Positions 54,207 to 62,462 of a stretch of 64,000 nucleotides of DNA are shown here, piece by piece. How positions within the stretch are numbered: position 1 is the stretch's first letter; every line of letters begins with the position of its first letter. The notes beneath the pieces are model-generated. The model saw nothing but the letters and a program-made list of their open reading frames with translations. It was not told the origin of the DNA and did no database searches. Source of the DNA: Oceanobacillus kimchii X50 (lineage in GTDB: Bacteria > Bacillota > Bacilli > Bacillales > Amphibacillaceae); NCBI RefSeq assembly GCF_000340475.1, contig NZ_CM001792.1, positions 1,324,659-1,388,658 of the forward strand, read 5' to 3'. The position numbers and the translations under genes were made by a program.

Positions 54207-55244
54207 ATGACTGATGGAAAAACGTTTATTGGATTTGCAGGTACATATACTAGAAAAACAAGTGAAGGGATTTATCGTTTTACTCTTAATACAGATACGA
54301 AACAATTCGAACAAGTTGAAGTTGCGGAAAAAGTTGATAATCCAACCTATTTAACTATATCTGAGGATAAAAAATACCTTTATTCTGTCGCTCAAGAAGA
54401 AAGTATGGGTGGAGTGAAATCATTTCAAATTAATCCAGAAAAAAGTGAGTTATCATTAATTAATGGTCAGTTAGTGGAAGGTGCCCCGCCATGTCATCTT
54501 GATGTGCGCGGTGAAGTATTGGTTACTGGTAACTACCATAAAGGAGATATCGGAGTACATCTCTTAAATAATGCTCAACTAGAACAAGGTAAATTTTTAA
54601 AGCATGAAGGCAACGGCCCTCATAAAAGACAGGAAAAACCACATGTCCACTATACAGGATTTACACCAGATGGAAGTTATGTAGTTGTGGCAGATCTAGG
54701 TACAGATGAACTTGTCACTTATCGCATAGAAGGGGATTCTTTATCCCATGTAAGTACATTAAATGTTGCACCTGGAAGCGGTCCACGCCATATTGTCTTT
54801 CACCCGGATAAACCTGTGGCATATTTGTTAACGGAATTAAGTTCAGAAGTAATTGTTCTTGATTATAATAAAAAAACAGGACAATTTAAACAAAAACAAA
54901 CGATCAAAGCGATTCCTGAATCTTTTAAGGATACGAATGATGCCAGTGCGATTCATATTTCTTCAGATGGTAAATTTATATATACAGGAAATAGAGGACA
55001 TAACAGTATTGCTGTATTTTCCGTTGATGACAGTTCAGGAACGTTAACATTGGTGGAAATCACACCATCTGGAGGCGAATGGCCACGAGACTTCGTCTTG
55101 GATCCAACAGAACAATTCCTTATTGCATCTAATCAACATAGTGGAAATATTGTTTTATTTCAACGTAATACTGCAACCGGGAAGTTATCTCTAACAAATA
55201 GCGAAATTGAAGTACCTGAAGTAGTGTGTGTGAAATTCTTATAA
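54207..55244 (+). CDS. pgl: 6-phosphogluconolactonase-like seven-bladed beta-propeller (YkgB type)
   Basis: A 345-residue soluble propeller protein of the lactonase family, predicted to hydrolyse 6-phosphogluconolactone in the pentose phosphate pathway. Repeating blade motifs are visible: YLTISEDKKYLYSVAQE, HYTGFTPDGSYVVVADLG, GPRHIVFHPDKPVAYLLTE, AIHISSDGKFIYTGNRG and WPRDFVLDPTEQFLIASNQ. The length matches YkgB (about 349). ATAGGAGG precedes the ATG. No pentose-pathway neighbour is present, so the exact substrate is inferred from the family. Confidence 0.88.
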   Translation: MTDGKTFIGFAGTYTRKTSEGIYRFTLNTDTKQFEQVEVAEKVDNPTYLTISEDKKYLYSVAQEESMGGVKSFQINPEKSELSLINGQLVEGAPPCHLDVRGEVLVTGNYHKGDIGVHLLNNAQLEQGKFLKHEGNGPHKRQEKPHVHYTGFTPDGSYVVVADLGTDELVTYRIEGDSLSHVSTLNVAPGSGPRHIVFHPDKPVAYLLTELSSEVIVLDYNKKTGQFKQKQTIKAIPESFKDTNDASAIHISSDGKFIYTGNRGHNSIAVFSVDDSSGTLTLVEITPSGGEWPRDFVLDPTEQFLIASNQHSGNIVLFQRNTATGKLSLTNSEIEVPEVVCVKFL

Positions 55245-55288
55245 CTTAATCATAAAAAAGAGATGATTACAAAAGTTAAATAAGAATG

Positions 55289-55497
55289 AATAGGTTTTAA
55301 AAACCCGCTTTAGAAATATCGCTTTCCGTGGGCAGCTGATGAGCCTCCGGTGCTCCGCAATCCGGGGTCTCACTCCCACAGGACAAGGAAGACCTTGACA
55401 GCATTGCATCGCACGCAGAAAATCGATTTTGATTTTCAAGGAGTCTCCGTATATTTCTTGTGCTGATTCTAGCTATCATACGACTTTTGAAATACGA
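55289..55497. repeat. Intergenic repeat, copy C (inverted, ends lost)
   Basis: About 209 bp nearly matching copy A at 8652 when read on the opposite strand. Shared blocks, written as on that strand, include GAAATATACGGAGACTCCTT, AATCGATTTTCTGCGTGCGA, GGTCTTCCTTGTCCTGT and ATTTCTAAAGCGGGTTT. The GAGGTTGGGACA-type ends cannot be found here. Two short minus-strand frames through it are not genes. Confidence 0.7.
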
Positions 55498-55700
55498 GTA
55501 GTCAAGAGTTTTTCCTGTTACTTTTTTAATGAAAATCAATTATTTAGGCATGGGTAATAGACCTCAAGTCTTTCTTTTTTAATGATAATTCATTATGATA
55601 TTAACGGTCCATTGAGATTGCGTACGAGTAATCGTACTTTGTATTGTTCTTAACCATGGAATAAATACATTTTATTAACTTGTTCATACAAGCGCTCACG

Positions 55701-55735
55701 GCAACCTTGTCCTTCTTGGAGTAGGTTGTTTTTTT
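55701..55735 (+). terminator. Terminator-like hairpin without an obvious parent gene
   Basis: CAACCT/AGGTTG (55702-55707 with 55723-55728), with TCC/GGA pairs inside and seven Ts after. It lies 450 bp after the lactonase gene and 45 bp before an acetyltransferase-like fragment. It may end a transcript crossing repeat C or be what remains of a leader. Confidence 0.5.
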
Positions 55736-55780
55736 AACTTGTAAGAATAATAGACAATTGTTTTTTATAAGGTGTAAATA

Positions 55781-55936
55781 ATGAAAGAGAACGAATATAT
55801 TTACGTGGCTAGAAATCAAGGAGTATTATTCTTAGAGTCGGAAACCACTGAGAAAAATATAGGAGCAAGAAAACTATTGGTGAAAGTTGGGTTGAAGGAA
55901 ATTCAGAATATTAAAAAGGACGATGAGAGTAGCTAA
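55781..55936 (+). pseudogene. Acetyltransferase (GNAT) C-terminal fragment
   Basis: A 51-codon frame starting with ATG after AAGGTG. It reads VARNQGVLFLESETTEKN followed by IGARKLLVKVGLKEI, the pattern of the last third of a GNAT N-acetyltransferase (beta-5, then the N-x-x-A-x-x-L-x-x-K-x-G-F region). The acetyl-CoA-binding part is absent and a terminator stands directly upstream. It is therefore either a decayed gene whose 5' end was replaced or a very small new frame. Confidence 0.5.
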
Positions 55937-56006
55937 CAAATACGATACTAATTAGCTTTATAGACTTATTTATGAGCATTAATGTATTTGCTATCTTCTG
56001 AAAAAA

Positions 56007-56036
56007 CAGGTAAATCAGTCTTTTACCTGCTATAAT
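56007..56036 (+). promoter_or_regulatory. Dyad and -10 element upstream of rocB
   Basis: CAGGTAAA-TCAGTCT-TTTACCTG (56007-56029) is a perfect 8-base dyad directly before TATAAT (56031-56036), so it would overlap the -35 region. No sigma-54-type element is seen here. Confidence 0.4.
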
Positions 56037-56073
56037 AATAACTATAGAAACAAGGAGAAATGGGGGATTTTAC

Positions 56074-57681
56074 ATGACAACATTACAATGGAATAGCCCT
56101 AGTCAATTAAGGACTTTACTAAATGAATTAGTCAGTTGGAAAAGTATTACGTTTTCTGAAGGGGAACGGCAATTCCCAATGAAACTTTATGCCAAGTTAC
56201 AGGATTTAGATTATTTTCACCAATATCCAGATCGCTTATCTTTGCATGACGCAGATGAGCGTAGAAAATTATTAACCGCTATCTATAAGCATCCAGATGC
56301 TACACAAACGATTTGTCTTATTAGTCATTTTGACACTGTTAATACAGAAGAATACGGATCTATGGAACCGCTCGCTACACAACCGGAAGAACTTACTAAA
56401 TTATATATGGAAAAAAAGGAAGAGTTACCGTTTGAGATTCACCAAGATTTGGAATCGGAAGCTTTTTTATTTGGTCGCGGAACCATGGATATGAAGATGG
56501 GGCTAGTTATGCATATGAGCTTAATTGAGCAAGCTAGTATAGAAGAGTGGCCAATTAATCTTGTCCTATTAACAGTTCCGGATGAAGAGGTGAATTCATC
56601 TGGTATGCGTTATGCAGTACCAGTGTTGGTTGAGTTACAGAAAAAGTATGGTTTTACATACACTTTATTTTTAAATAGTGAACCGACGTTTCGACAAGAG
56701 CCAACGGATAATTCGCATTATATTTATACGGGTACTATTGGGAAGGTACTAGCAGCTGCTTTATTTTATGGTAAAGAGACACATGCTGGAGAGCCTTTAA
56801 GTGGCATGACATCGCCTTATATGGCTTCATATCTGACGCAAGAAATGGAATGGAATTCAAAATTTAGAGAAACGGTAAGAGGCGAGTCTACACCATTACC
56901 GGTCACGTTACAACAAACCGATCTGCGTTTACATTATTCGACCCAGACACCATACCGCTCTTCTGCGCTTTATAATTTATTTTTGATGGAACGAAGTACT
57001 TCAGAAGCTTTTGACTTATTTGAGAAAGTAGCGATTGAAGCTGCAAATAAGTGTACAGCAGCCTATAATGAAATTTGTAGACAACAAGTGGTACCACCGA
57101 TAGGAAAGGTAAAAGTAATTCGCTATAAGGATTTATTAGAATATGCTACAGATAAACTAGGTGAATCTATCATTCAAGAGATTAAAGCCGATATTTATTA
57201 TAATGATGAATGGGATGATAGAGAAAAATCGCTTCGAATTACCGATCAATTAGTGATTCGTTGTCAAGAATTGGCACCAGCGATGATTATCTTATTTGCG
57301 CCACCGTATTATCCAGCAGTGAACTCTTCAGACAATAAGTTAGTACAAGAATGTACGACATTTTTAACTGAAAAAGCAAAAGAAGATTTTCAGTTGGATA
57401 TTAAACAGGTTCATTACTTAAATGGTATATGCGATTTAAGTTATGTGAATTATTCGGAGGATCTTGTTGGATGGGAAGAATATGAACACAATACACCAGT
57501 TTGGGGGGATACGTACCATCTTCCTTTTGATGAGATGAGTCAGCTACGGGCACCAGTAATTAACGTAGGACCATTTGGATATGATGCACATAAACGTACG
57601 GAAAGATTGCATACTGTTAATGCGTTTGAACAGTTCCCAAAGATGCTCAGAGAATTGATAGGATATATTTCAAAAAAATAA
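56074..57681 (+). CDS. rocB: M20-family peptidase, arginine utilisation protein RocB
   Basis: A 535-residue zinc aminoacylase/peptidase-family protein. Metal and catalytic motifs are LISHFDTVN, RGTMDMKMGLVMHMSLIE (bridging aspartate), VPDEEVNSSGMRYA (Glu-Glu) and the C-terminal NVGPFGYDAHKRTERLHT with the last zinc histidine. The overall match is to RocB, encoded in the B. subtilis roc arginine-catabolism regulon; its precise reaction is not settled. Here it stands alone, without rocA, rocC or rocDEF. It ends in an unusually large nested hairpin. Confidence 0.88.
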   Translation: MTTLQWNSPSQLRTLLNELVSWKSITFSEGERQFPMKLYAKLQDLDYFHQYPDRLSLHDADERRKLLTAIYKHPDATQTICLISHFDTVNTEEYGSMEPLATQPEELTKLYMEKKEELPFEIHQDLESEAFLFGRGTMDMKMGLVMHMSLIEQASIEEWPINLVLLTVPDEEVNSSGMRYAVPVLVELQKKYGFTYTLFLNSEPTFRQEPTDNSHYIYTGTIGKVLAAALFYGKETHAGEPLSGMTSPYMASYLTQEMEWNSKFRETVRGESTPLPVTLQQTDLRLHYSTQTPYRSSALYNLFLMERSTSEAFDLFEKVAIEAANKCTAAYNEICRQQVVPPIGKVKVIRYKDLLEYATDKLGESIIQEIKADIYYNDEWDDREKSLRITDQLVIRCQELAPAMIILFAPPYYPAVNSSDNKLVQECTTFLTEKAKEDFQLDIKQVHYLNGICDLSYVNYSEDLVGWEEYEHNTPVWGDTYHLPFDEMSQLRAPVINVGPFGYDAHKRTERLHTVNAFEQFPKMLRELIGYISKK

Positions 57682-57732
57682 CCAATGATAAAAACTGGAT
57701 AAGCAATATCGAACAATAACATTTGGCACTAT

Positions 57733-57838
57733 AATGTGAGCGACTCCGAAGGGTGTATAAGCCCAACGCTTATCTTTGAAAAACATTTTCAAGGTAAGCT
57801 GAAGCATACATGCCTGAGGAAAGTAGCTCACATTTTTT
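57733..57838 (+). terminator. Large nested stem-loop terminator of rocB
   Basis: Outer arms AATGTGAGC (57733-57741) and GCTCACATT (57826-57834), followed by TTTT. Nested inside is a long hairpin (57768-57799): GCTTATCTTTGAAAA against TTTTCAAGGTAAGC, with one bulge and a G-U pair. At about 106 nt it is far larger than an ordinary terminator. Confidence 0.6.
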
Positions 57839-57869
57839 GCTAGTTCTTATATTGATTTCAAGACCTTTT

Positions 57870-59243
57870 TTAAAATATTTTATTCGGATTCATGATTTGG
57901 TTTGGATCGAGAGCTTGTTTTAATTGTCTCATTACAGTTAAGGCCTCTCCATGTTCTTGTTGCTGATACTTTTTCTTGCCAGTCCCGACTCCATGCTCGC
58001 CAGTACAGGTACCGCCTCGTTCTAAAGCATAAGCTACAACTTTTTCATTTAGTTCTTGAGCGTATTGGACTTCTTGCTCGTCATGTTGATCAAACATCAA
58101 GACAATATGAAAATTACCATCACCGACATGTCCTGTAATGCCACCAGGTAGCCCATAGGTATCTAGCATTAACCTAGCATGTGATATCGCATCTGCTAGA
58201 TAAGAGATTGGCAGGCAAACATCGGTAATCATCATTTTCCTACCTTTATAGCCATGCACATATGCATATGCTAGATTATGTCTAGCTTCCCAAAGTTGGT
58301 TTCTAGCTGCAGTGTCAGATTCAAAGGTGATATTTGTACAATCAAAATCTTCAAATAGTTGTTCTGTAAATGCCATATCTTCTGCAAGTCCAGCTTTGTT
58401 TCCATGAAATTCAACGAATAAGGTAGGTTCTATCGAAAGGTCTAGTTCGCTATATTGATTGACTTGTAAAATAGAATCTTCATCGACTATCTCTATTCTC
58501 GCAATTGGAATTCCTGCTTGAAGTACGGAAACTACTGCTTCAATAGCTTGATGTACGGTAGGGAAGGTAGCTCTTCCGGCAGCGATATGTTCTGGAATAC
58601 CGAAAACTTTTAACGTGAGTTCGGTGATGCACCCTAATGTTCCTTCTGAACCAACAAACAAGCCATTTAGATGATAACCAGAAGAAGACTTTGCAGCTTT
58701 TGTACCTGTTTGAATCGTGGTGCCGTTTGCAAGGACCACTTCCATTGTTCGTACATTATCTCGCATAGTCCCATATTTTACGGTTAGTGTACCACTTGCA
58801 TTTGTAGCGGCCATTCCTCCAAGTGTCGCATCAGCTCCGGGATCAACAGGAAAGAATAAACCATACTTTTTCAGTTCCTTTTCTAACTGCGTACGGGTAA
58901 CGCCTGGTTGTACTCTTACAATTAGATCTTCTGGATTAATCTCTAGGATGTTGTTCATTAACGAGAAGTTTACCGAAATTCCTGGATCATTTGGAATCAC
59001 ATGACCTTCCAAACTTGAACCAACACCAAAAGGATAGATTGGTACTTCATATTGTGAGCAGCATCTCGTTATGTGTTGGACATCTATTGTATTTTTTGGG
59101 AATACGACTGCTAATGGCTTATGAGGTACATGGTAAGATTCATCTTTGCTATGTTGTTCTAACAGCGTTTCGTTTTGTGTGATATGCGATATTTCTAAGT
59201 GTTTGCTCAATTCTTCTATCAAGGAAGTAATGGTTGTTTCCAT
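57870..59243 (-). CDS. FAD-linked D-lactate/glycolate oxidase (GlcD-like)
   Basis: A 457-residue flavoprotein of the FAD-binding type 4 family with a C-terminal FAD-oxidase domain. Motifs include YPFGVGSSLEGHVIP, VRVQPGVTRTQLEKELKKYG, FFPVDPGADATLGGMAATNA, GLFVGSEGTLGCITEL and the late GHVGDGNFH and CTGEHGVGTGKK. It should oxidise a D-2-hydroxyacid, feeding electrons to the respiratory chain. ATG 59243 follows AAGGAGTG; a GTG at 59252 overlaps that site. No iron-sulfur partner gene (glcF) is adjacent, which favours a D-lactate dehydrogenase (cytochrome) type. Confidence 0.88.
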   Translation of the reverse strand: METTITSLIEELSKHLEISHITQNETLLEQHSKDESYHVPHKPLAVVFPKNTIDVQHITRCCSQYEVPIYPFGVGSSLEGHVIPNDPGISVNFSLMNNILEINPEDLIVRVQPGVTRTQLEKELKKYGLFFPVDPGADATLGGMAATNASGTLTVKYGTMRDNVRTMEVVLANGTTIQTGTKAAKSSSGYHLNGLFVGSEGTLGCITELTLKVFGIPEHIAAGRATFPTVHQAIEAVVSVLQAGIPIARIEIVDEDSILQVNQYSELDLSIEPTLFVEFHGNKAGLAEDMAFTEQLFEDFDCTNITFESDTAARNQLWEARHNLAYAYVHGYKGRKMMITDVCLPISYLADAISHARLMLDTYGLPGGITGHVGDGNFHIVLMFDQHDEQEVQYAQELNEKVVAYALERGGTCTGEHGVGTGKKKYQQQEHGEALTVMRQLKQALDPNQIMNPNKIF

Positions 59244-59365
59244 GTAGAGCACTCCTTTTTAGTAGTTATAAAATTCTATGCCTGACTAATTAATTGTATA
59301 GCAAGTAAGTGTTTAAAAATATTGAAAAAAGGTTTATAATATGGACAGGATGGAGGTGATATCCT

Positions 59366-59584
59366 ATGGGTATCGCAAATATAGGTATACCGGGTCTAAT
59401 CTTAATAATTGTTATCGCTTTAATCATTTTTGGACCTAAAAAGTTACCTGAAATTGGAAAAGCTGCCGGACAAACTCTACGTGAGTTTAAATCTTCTGCG
59501 AATAGTATGATGGATGAGGAAGAACAGAAAGATAAAAAAAATGAGAAGCAGTTAAATCAATCTTCTTCCAATAATAATAAATAG
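59366..59584 (+). CDS. tatA: Twin-arginine translocase subunit TatA
   Basis: A 72-residue protein with an N-terminal membrane helix ([22 protein letters not shown], the FGPKKLPE hinge being diagnostic), an amphipathic helix ([15 protein letters not shown]) and an acidic, Lys/Asn-rich tail. TatA forms the pore for folded proteins carrying twin-arginine signals. GGAGG precedes the ATG. No tatC is adjacent, so its partner lies elsewhere. Divergent from the FAD oxidase gene; a TATAAT lies just upstream. Confidence 0.94.
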   Translation: MGIANIGIPGLILIIVIALIIFGPKKLPEIGKAAGQTLREFKSSANSMMDEEEQKDKKNEKQLNQSSSNNNK

Positions 59585-59589
59585 TAGTG

Positions 59590-59628
59590 AAAAAGACGCT
59601 TACCAGTGATTATACTAAGCGTCTTTTT
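59590..59628 (+). terminator. Terminator of tatA
   Basis: A 13-bp perfect stem AAAAAGACGCTTA/TAAGCGTCTTTTT (59590-59602 with 59616-59628). Confidence 0.9.
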
Positions 59629-59685
59629 AATTGAAGATTCTAACTACTGTTATGTATGAAAACCCCTACTGAATGAAGTTTCTCT

Positions 59686-61371
59686 TTATGATGATTGCTG
59701 AAGCAGCATTGTCATTATTTCATTTGGTTGAACAGGTTTACTAAAGAAATACCCTTGTCCTTCATGACATTGTTGACTTTTCAAGTATTCGAGTTGTTTT
59801 TCACTTTCTATTCCCTCAGCAATAATTCGAAAATGCAAGTTTTTACCCATATTAATAATTGTATTTGTGATAATTTCTCCATCGCGATCAAGGTCATCGA
59901 TAAACGACTTATCAATTTTTAATGTATCAATAGGAAGCTGTTTCAGATAACTTAAGGATGAATAGCCAGTTCCAAAATCATCGATAGATACATGCATTCC
60001 TAAGCTTTTTAATTCTAAAATTGTCATCATCGAACTTTCTAAATTAAGAATGGTACCTTCTGTTATTTCAATCTCGAGATATGAGGCATCTAGCATTGTT
60101 TTATTTAGAATTCCTTTCACATCTTGTACAAAGTACTTATCTTTAAATTGTATTGGAGACACATTTACGGAAATGCGTTGCATAAGTAATCCTTTTTCTT
60201 GCCAAGATTTCATTCTTCTACATACATTTTCTAATATCCATTTGCCGACAGGAACAATCATTCCGGATTCCTCTAATTTTGGTATGAACTCACTCGGCGA
60301 AACAAAACCAAATTCTCGATTATTCCATCGTAATAATGCTTCTGCCCCTACTACTTTATGACTTTTCAAATTAATAATTGGTTGATACATGATGCTAAAT
60401 TCTTCACGAGCTAAAGCTTCTTTTAATTCTAAATCTATCAAATAACCACGTTCTAGAGTTTTTTTCTGCTGATTAGTATGTATACAATACCGATTTCCGC
60501 CGTTCTTTTTAGCGAGAACCATTGCTTTTCTTGCTTGTTTTAAGGAAGTTTCTATCCCATCATATTTTGAATGTCCATTTGTATAAGTTGATTTGTAGGG
60601 GAAATTAATCCCAATGCTAACTGTTAATGAAATTTGTCTATCTTGTATTTTATACGGAATACGTAATTTATTAACGATATTCTCTGCTTTCGCCATGCAT
60701 TCTTCTTGGTCTAATTCTTCTTTTACAATTACAACAAATTCATCTCCATCTTTACGAAAAAGAAAGTTTTCTTTCGTTTGGAAATTTTGCAATCGTTCTG
60801 CTACCATCGTGATTACTTTATCCGCAATACGTTTACCGAATGTTTCATTGATTTGTTTGAACCTGTCTAAAGAAATATATAATATGGCCTTTACATCATT
60901 TATATTAATTTGTTGATTATCTACCCAATGATAGAGTTGATTCTGATTCGGTAACTTCGTTAAATAATCCGTATATGCAATTCCTTCGATATATTGCTCA
61001 TGATGTTTTCGTGCAGTGATGTCGTAGTAAGTCGTTACCATTTTTTCTAGATCCCCAAATTGATCATAATAAGGTACCGTTGCTGCATCAAACCAACAAG
61101 TTGTATCGTCCTTTGTTTGGATTTGAATTTCTTCTTTCCAAATAGCTTCTTTTTCATGTTCTTCTACTATATGGAAGTGGGAAGGGGACTTTAGTAACCG
61201 ATTAAAAGGTTTATCAAATAAGTCTTCTTCTGAGTAATTTAGTCGCTTGCAAAAAGAATCATTCGCATAAATTAAATCCCCATTTACATCTATGATGGAA
61301 AACATGGTTGTCTGATCTATTGCGGATTGAACCTTACTATCAGTTAAATAATGTTTTCTTTTTTCATTCAT
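59686..61371 (-). CDS. PAS-GGDEF-EAL cyclic-di-GMP signalling protein
   Basis: A 561-residue cytoplasmic protein. A PAS domain spans about 14-120 (FSIIDVNGDLIYANDSF). The GGDEF domain at about 130-300 carries KDGDEF (207-212), so the first glycine of the signature is aspartate and cyclase activity is doubtful. The EAL domain at about 310-555 has EALLRW (344-349), ITEGTIL, DDFGTGYSSL, LKIDKSFI and AEGIES, all of the usual metal and catalytic positions. The protein is therefore most likely a phosphodiesterase lowering c-di-GMP, with the PAS domain as sensor. AGAGAGGT precedes the ATG. No transmembrane segments. Confidence 0.9.
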   Translation of the reverse strand: MNEKRKHYLTDSKVQSAIDQTTMFSIIDVNGDLIYANDSFCKRLNYSEEDLFDKPFNRLLKSPSHFHIVEEHEKEAIWKEEIQIQTKDDTTCWFDAATVPYYDQFGDLEKMVTTYYDITARKHHEQYIEGIAYTDYLTKLPNQNQLYHWVDNQQININDVKAILYISLDRFKQINETFGKRIADKVITMVAERLQNFQTKENFLFRKDGDEFVVIVKEELDQEECMAKAENIVNKLRIPYKIQDRQISLTVSIGINFPYKSTYTNGHSKYDGIETSLKQARKAMVLAKKNGGNRYCIHTNQQKKTLERGYLIDLELKEALAREEFSIMYQPIINLKSHKVVGAEALLRWNNREFGFVSPSEFIPKLEESGMIVPVGKWILENVCRRMKSWQEKGLLMQRISVNVSPIQFKDKYFVQDVKGILNKTMLDASYLEIEITEGTILNLESSMMTILELKSLGMHVSIDDFGTGYSSLSYLKQLPIDTLKIDKSFIDDLDRDGEIITNTIINMGKNLHFRIIAEGIESEKQLEYLKSQQCHEGQGYFFSKPVQPNEIMTMLLQQSS

Positions 61372-61589
61372 GAAGAATACCTCTCTTATGTATATGTAAA
61401 CTCTATTTTACTAGATTTGATTATGCATAGCTATGGAAATTGACGAAAAATATGAAATATTTTCATGGTAGAATATCATTCAGAGTGGTTCGTTAATAAT
61501 AGAGTTGAAAAGATTATTGACGCATAATTTCTTCTGCAGCGAAAACAGGGCGGACAATTATAGAATGAAAGGGTCTCACTCTATGGGAA

Positions 61590-61654
61590 AAGCACGAGCT
61601 GAAGATTCGTACGGAAAAGTGACTTTCTTTTCCGAGTTAGCTAAAGCCGTGCTT
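61590..61654 (-). terminator. Nested stem-loop at the end of the cyclophilin gene
   Basis: Three nested pairings: AAGCACG (61590-61596) with CGTGCTT (61648-61654), AGCT with AGCT, and CGGAAAAG (61612-61619) with CTTTTCCG (61627-61634). The outer arm overlaps the stop codon of the cyclophilin gene; on the minus strand TTTTCCC follows. Confidence 0.5.
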
Positions 61655-62264
61655 ATAGATATATTTTATTCTGGCTCTCCGTAGTCTTGTCCTTGGTATC
61701 TACAGTGATTTGTTTTATGGTTGATACTTCTTCTTCAGAAGTTCCTTGTTCTACAATATTATCTACGGTCTCCATGCCTTCCGTGACTTTTCCAAACCCT
61801 GCATAATCTTCATCGAGATGGTCGGCTTTGTCTAAAACAATAAAGAATTGAGATCCTGCAGAATCAGGGTGTTGACTTCTAGCCATTGAAAGTACTCCAC
61901 GTTCGTGGACTAAGTTATTTTCAAATCCATTCGAAGTGAATTCTCCGGGGATAGAGTATCCAGGTCCTCCAGTTCCATTTCCTTCAGGATCGCCACCTTG
62001 GATAACAAACTCGGGGACAATTCGGTGGAAAGTTAATCCATCATAAAATCCATCTTCAATTAGAGAAATAAAATTAGTTACTGTGTTAGGAGCAATATCG
62101 GGATAAAGTTCTATGGTAATAGTTTGTCCATTTTCCATTGTAATTGTAGCTATCGGGTTATCATCCGATTGAGTATCTTCGCTCGGTGTTTCTTCAGTAT
62201 CAGAGCATGCTGATAAAAGAAAAGTAATCATTAGTATTATTATAAATAGATATCTTTGCTTCAT
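61653..62264 (-). CDS. Lipoprotein cyclophilin (peptidyl-prolyl isomerase)
   Basis: A 203-residue lipid-anchored PPIase. The signal peptide ends in LLSACSD (lipobox). The cyclophilin domain shows FISLIEDGFYDGLTFHRIVP, FVIQGGDPEGNGTGGPGY, LSMARSQHPDSAGSQFFIV and FGKVTEGMETVDNI. The arginine and phenylalanine of the active site (FHRIV) are kept. It should assist folding of exported proteins at the membrane-wall interface. AAAGGAG precedes the ATG. Confidence 0.92.
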   Translation of the reverse strand: MKQRYLFIIILMITFLLSACSDTEETPSEDTQSDDNPIATITMENGQTITIELYPDIAPNTVTNFISLIEDGFYDGLTFHRIVPEFVIQGGDPEGNGTGGPGYSIPGEFTSNGFENNLVHERGVLSMARSQHPDSAGSQFFIVLDKADHLDEDYAGFGKVTEGMETVDNIVEQGTSEEEVSTIKQITVDTKDKTTESQNKIYL

Positions 62265-62462
62265 TTTAGTTCTCCTTTATCTTTAATAATTGTCCAATGT
62301 ATGTGATGACGGACGCTAACACTTGGATAAATATTGCTTACATAGTCTCACTTTAATGTCATTATAGCATGGATTTTTACATGATTGGAATTTAGAATGT
62401 GCTTTAGTTTATCCCGTATGTATGGGATAGTAGTATCTCACTAAATGAAGTTTCGCTTTATA

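Noticed and set aside
55297..55539. Two overlapping minus-strand frames after the lactonase gene
   Set aside because: Both run through repeat copy C and are not conserved in copy A.
55601..55819. 72-codon minus-strand frame
   Set aside because: It overlaps a terminator and the start of the GNAT fragment, has no ribosome site and has lysine/tyrosine-rich random composition.
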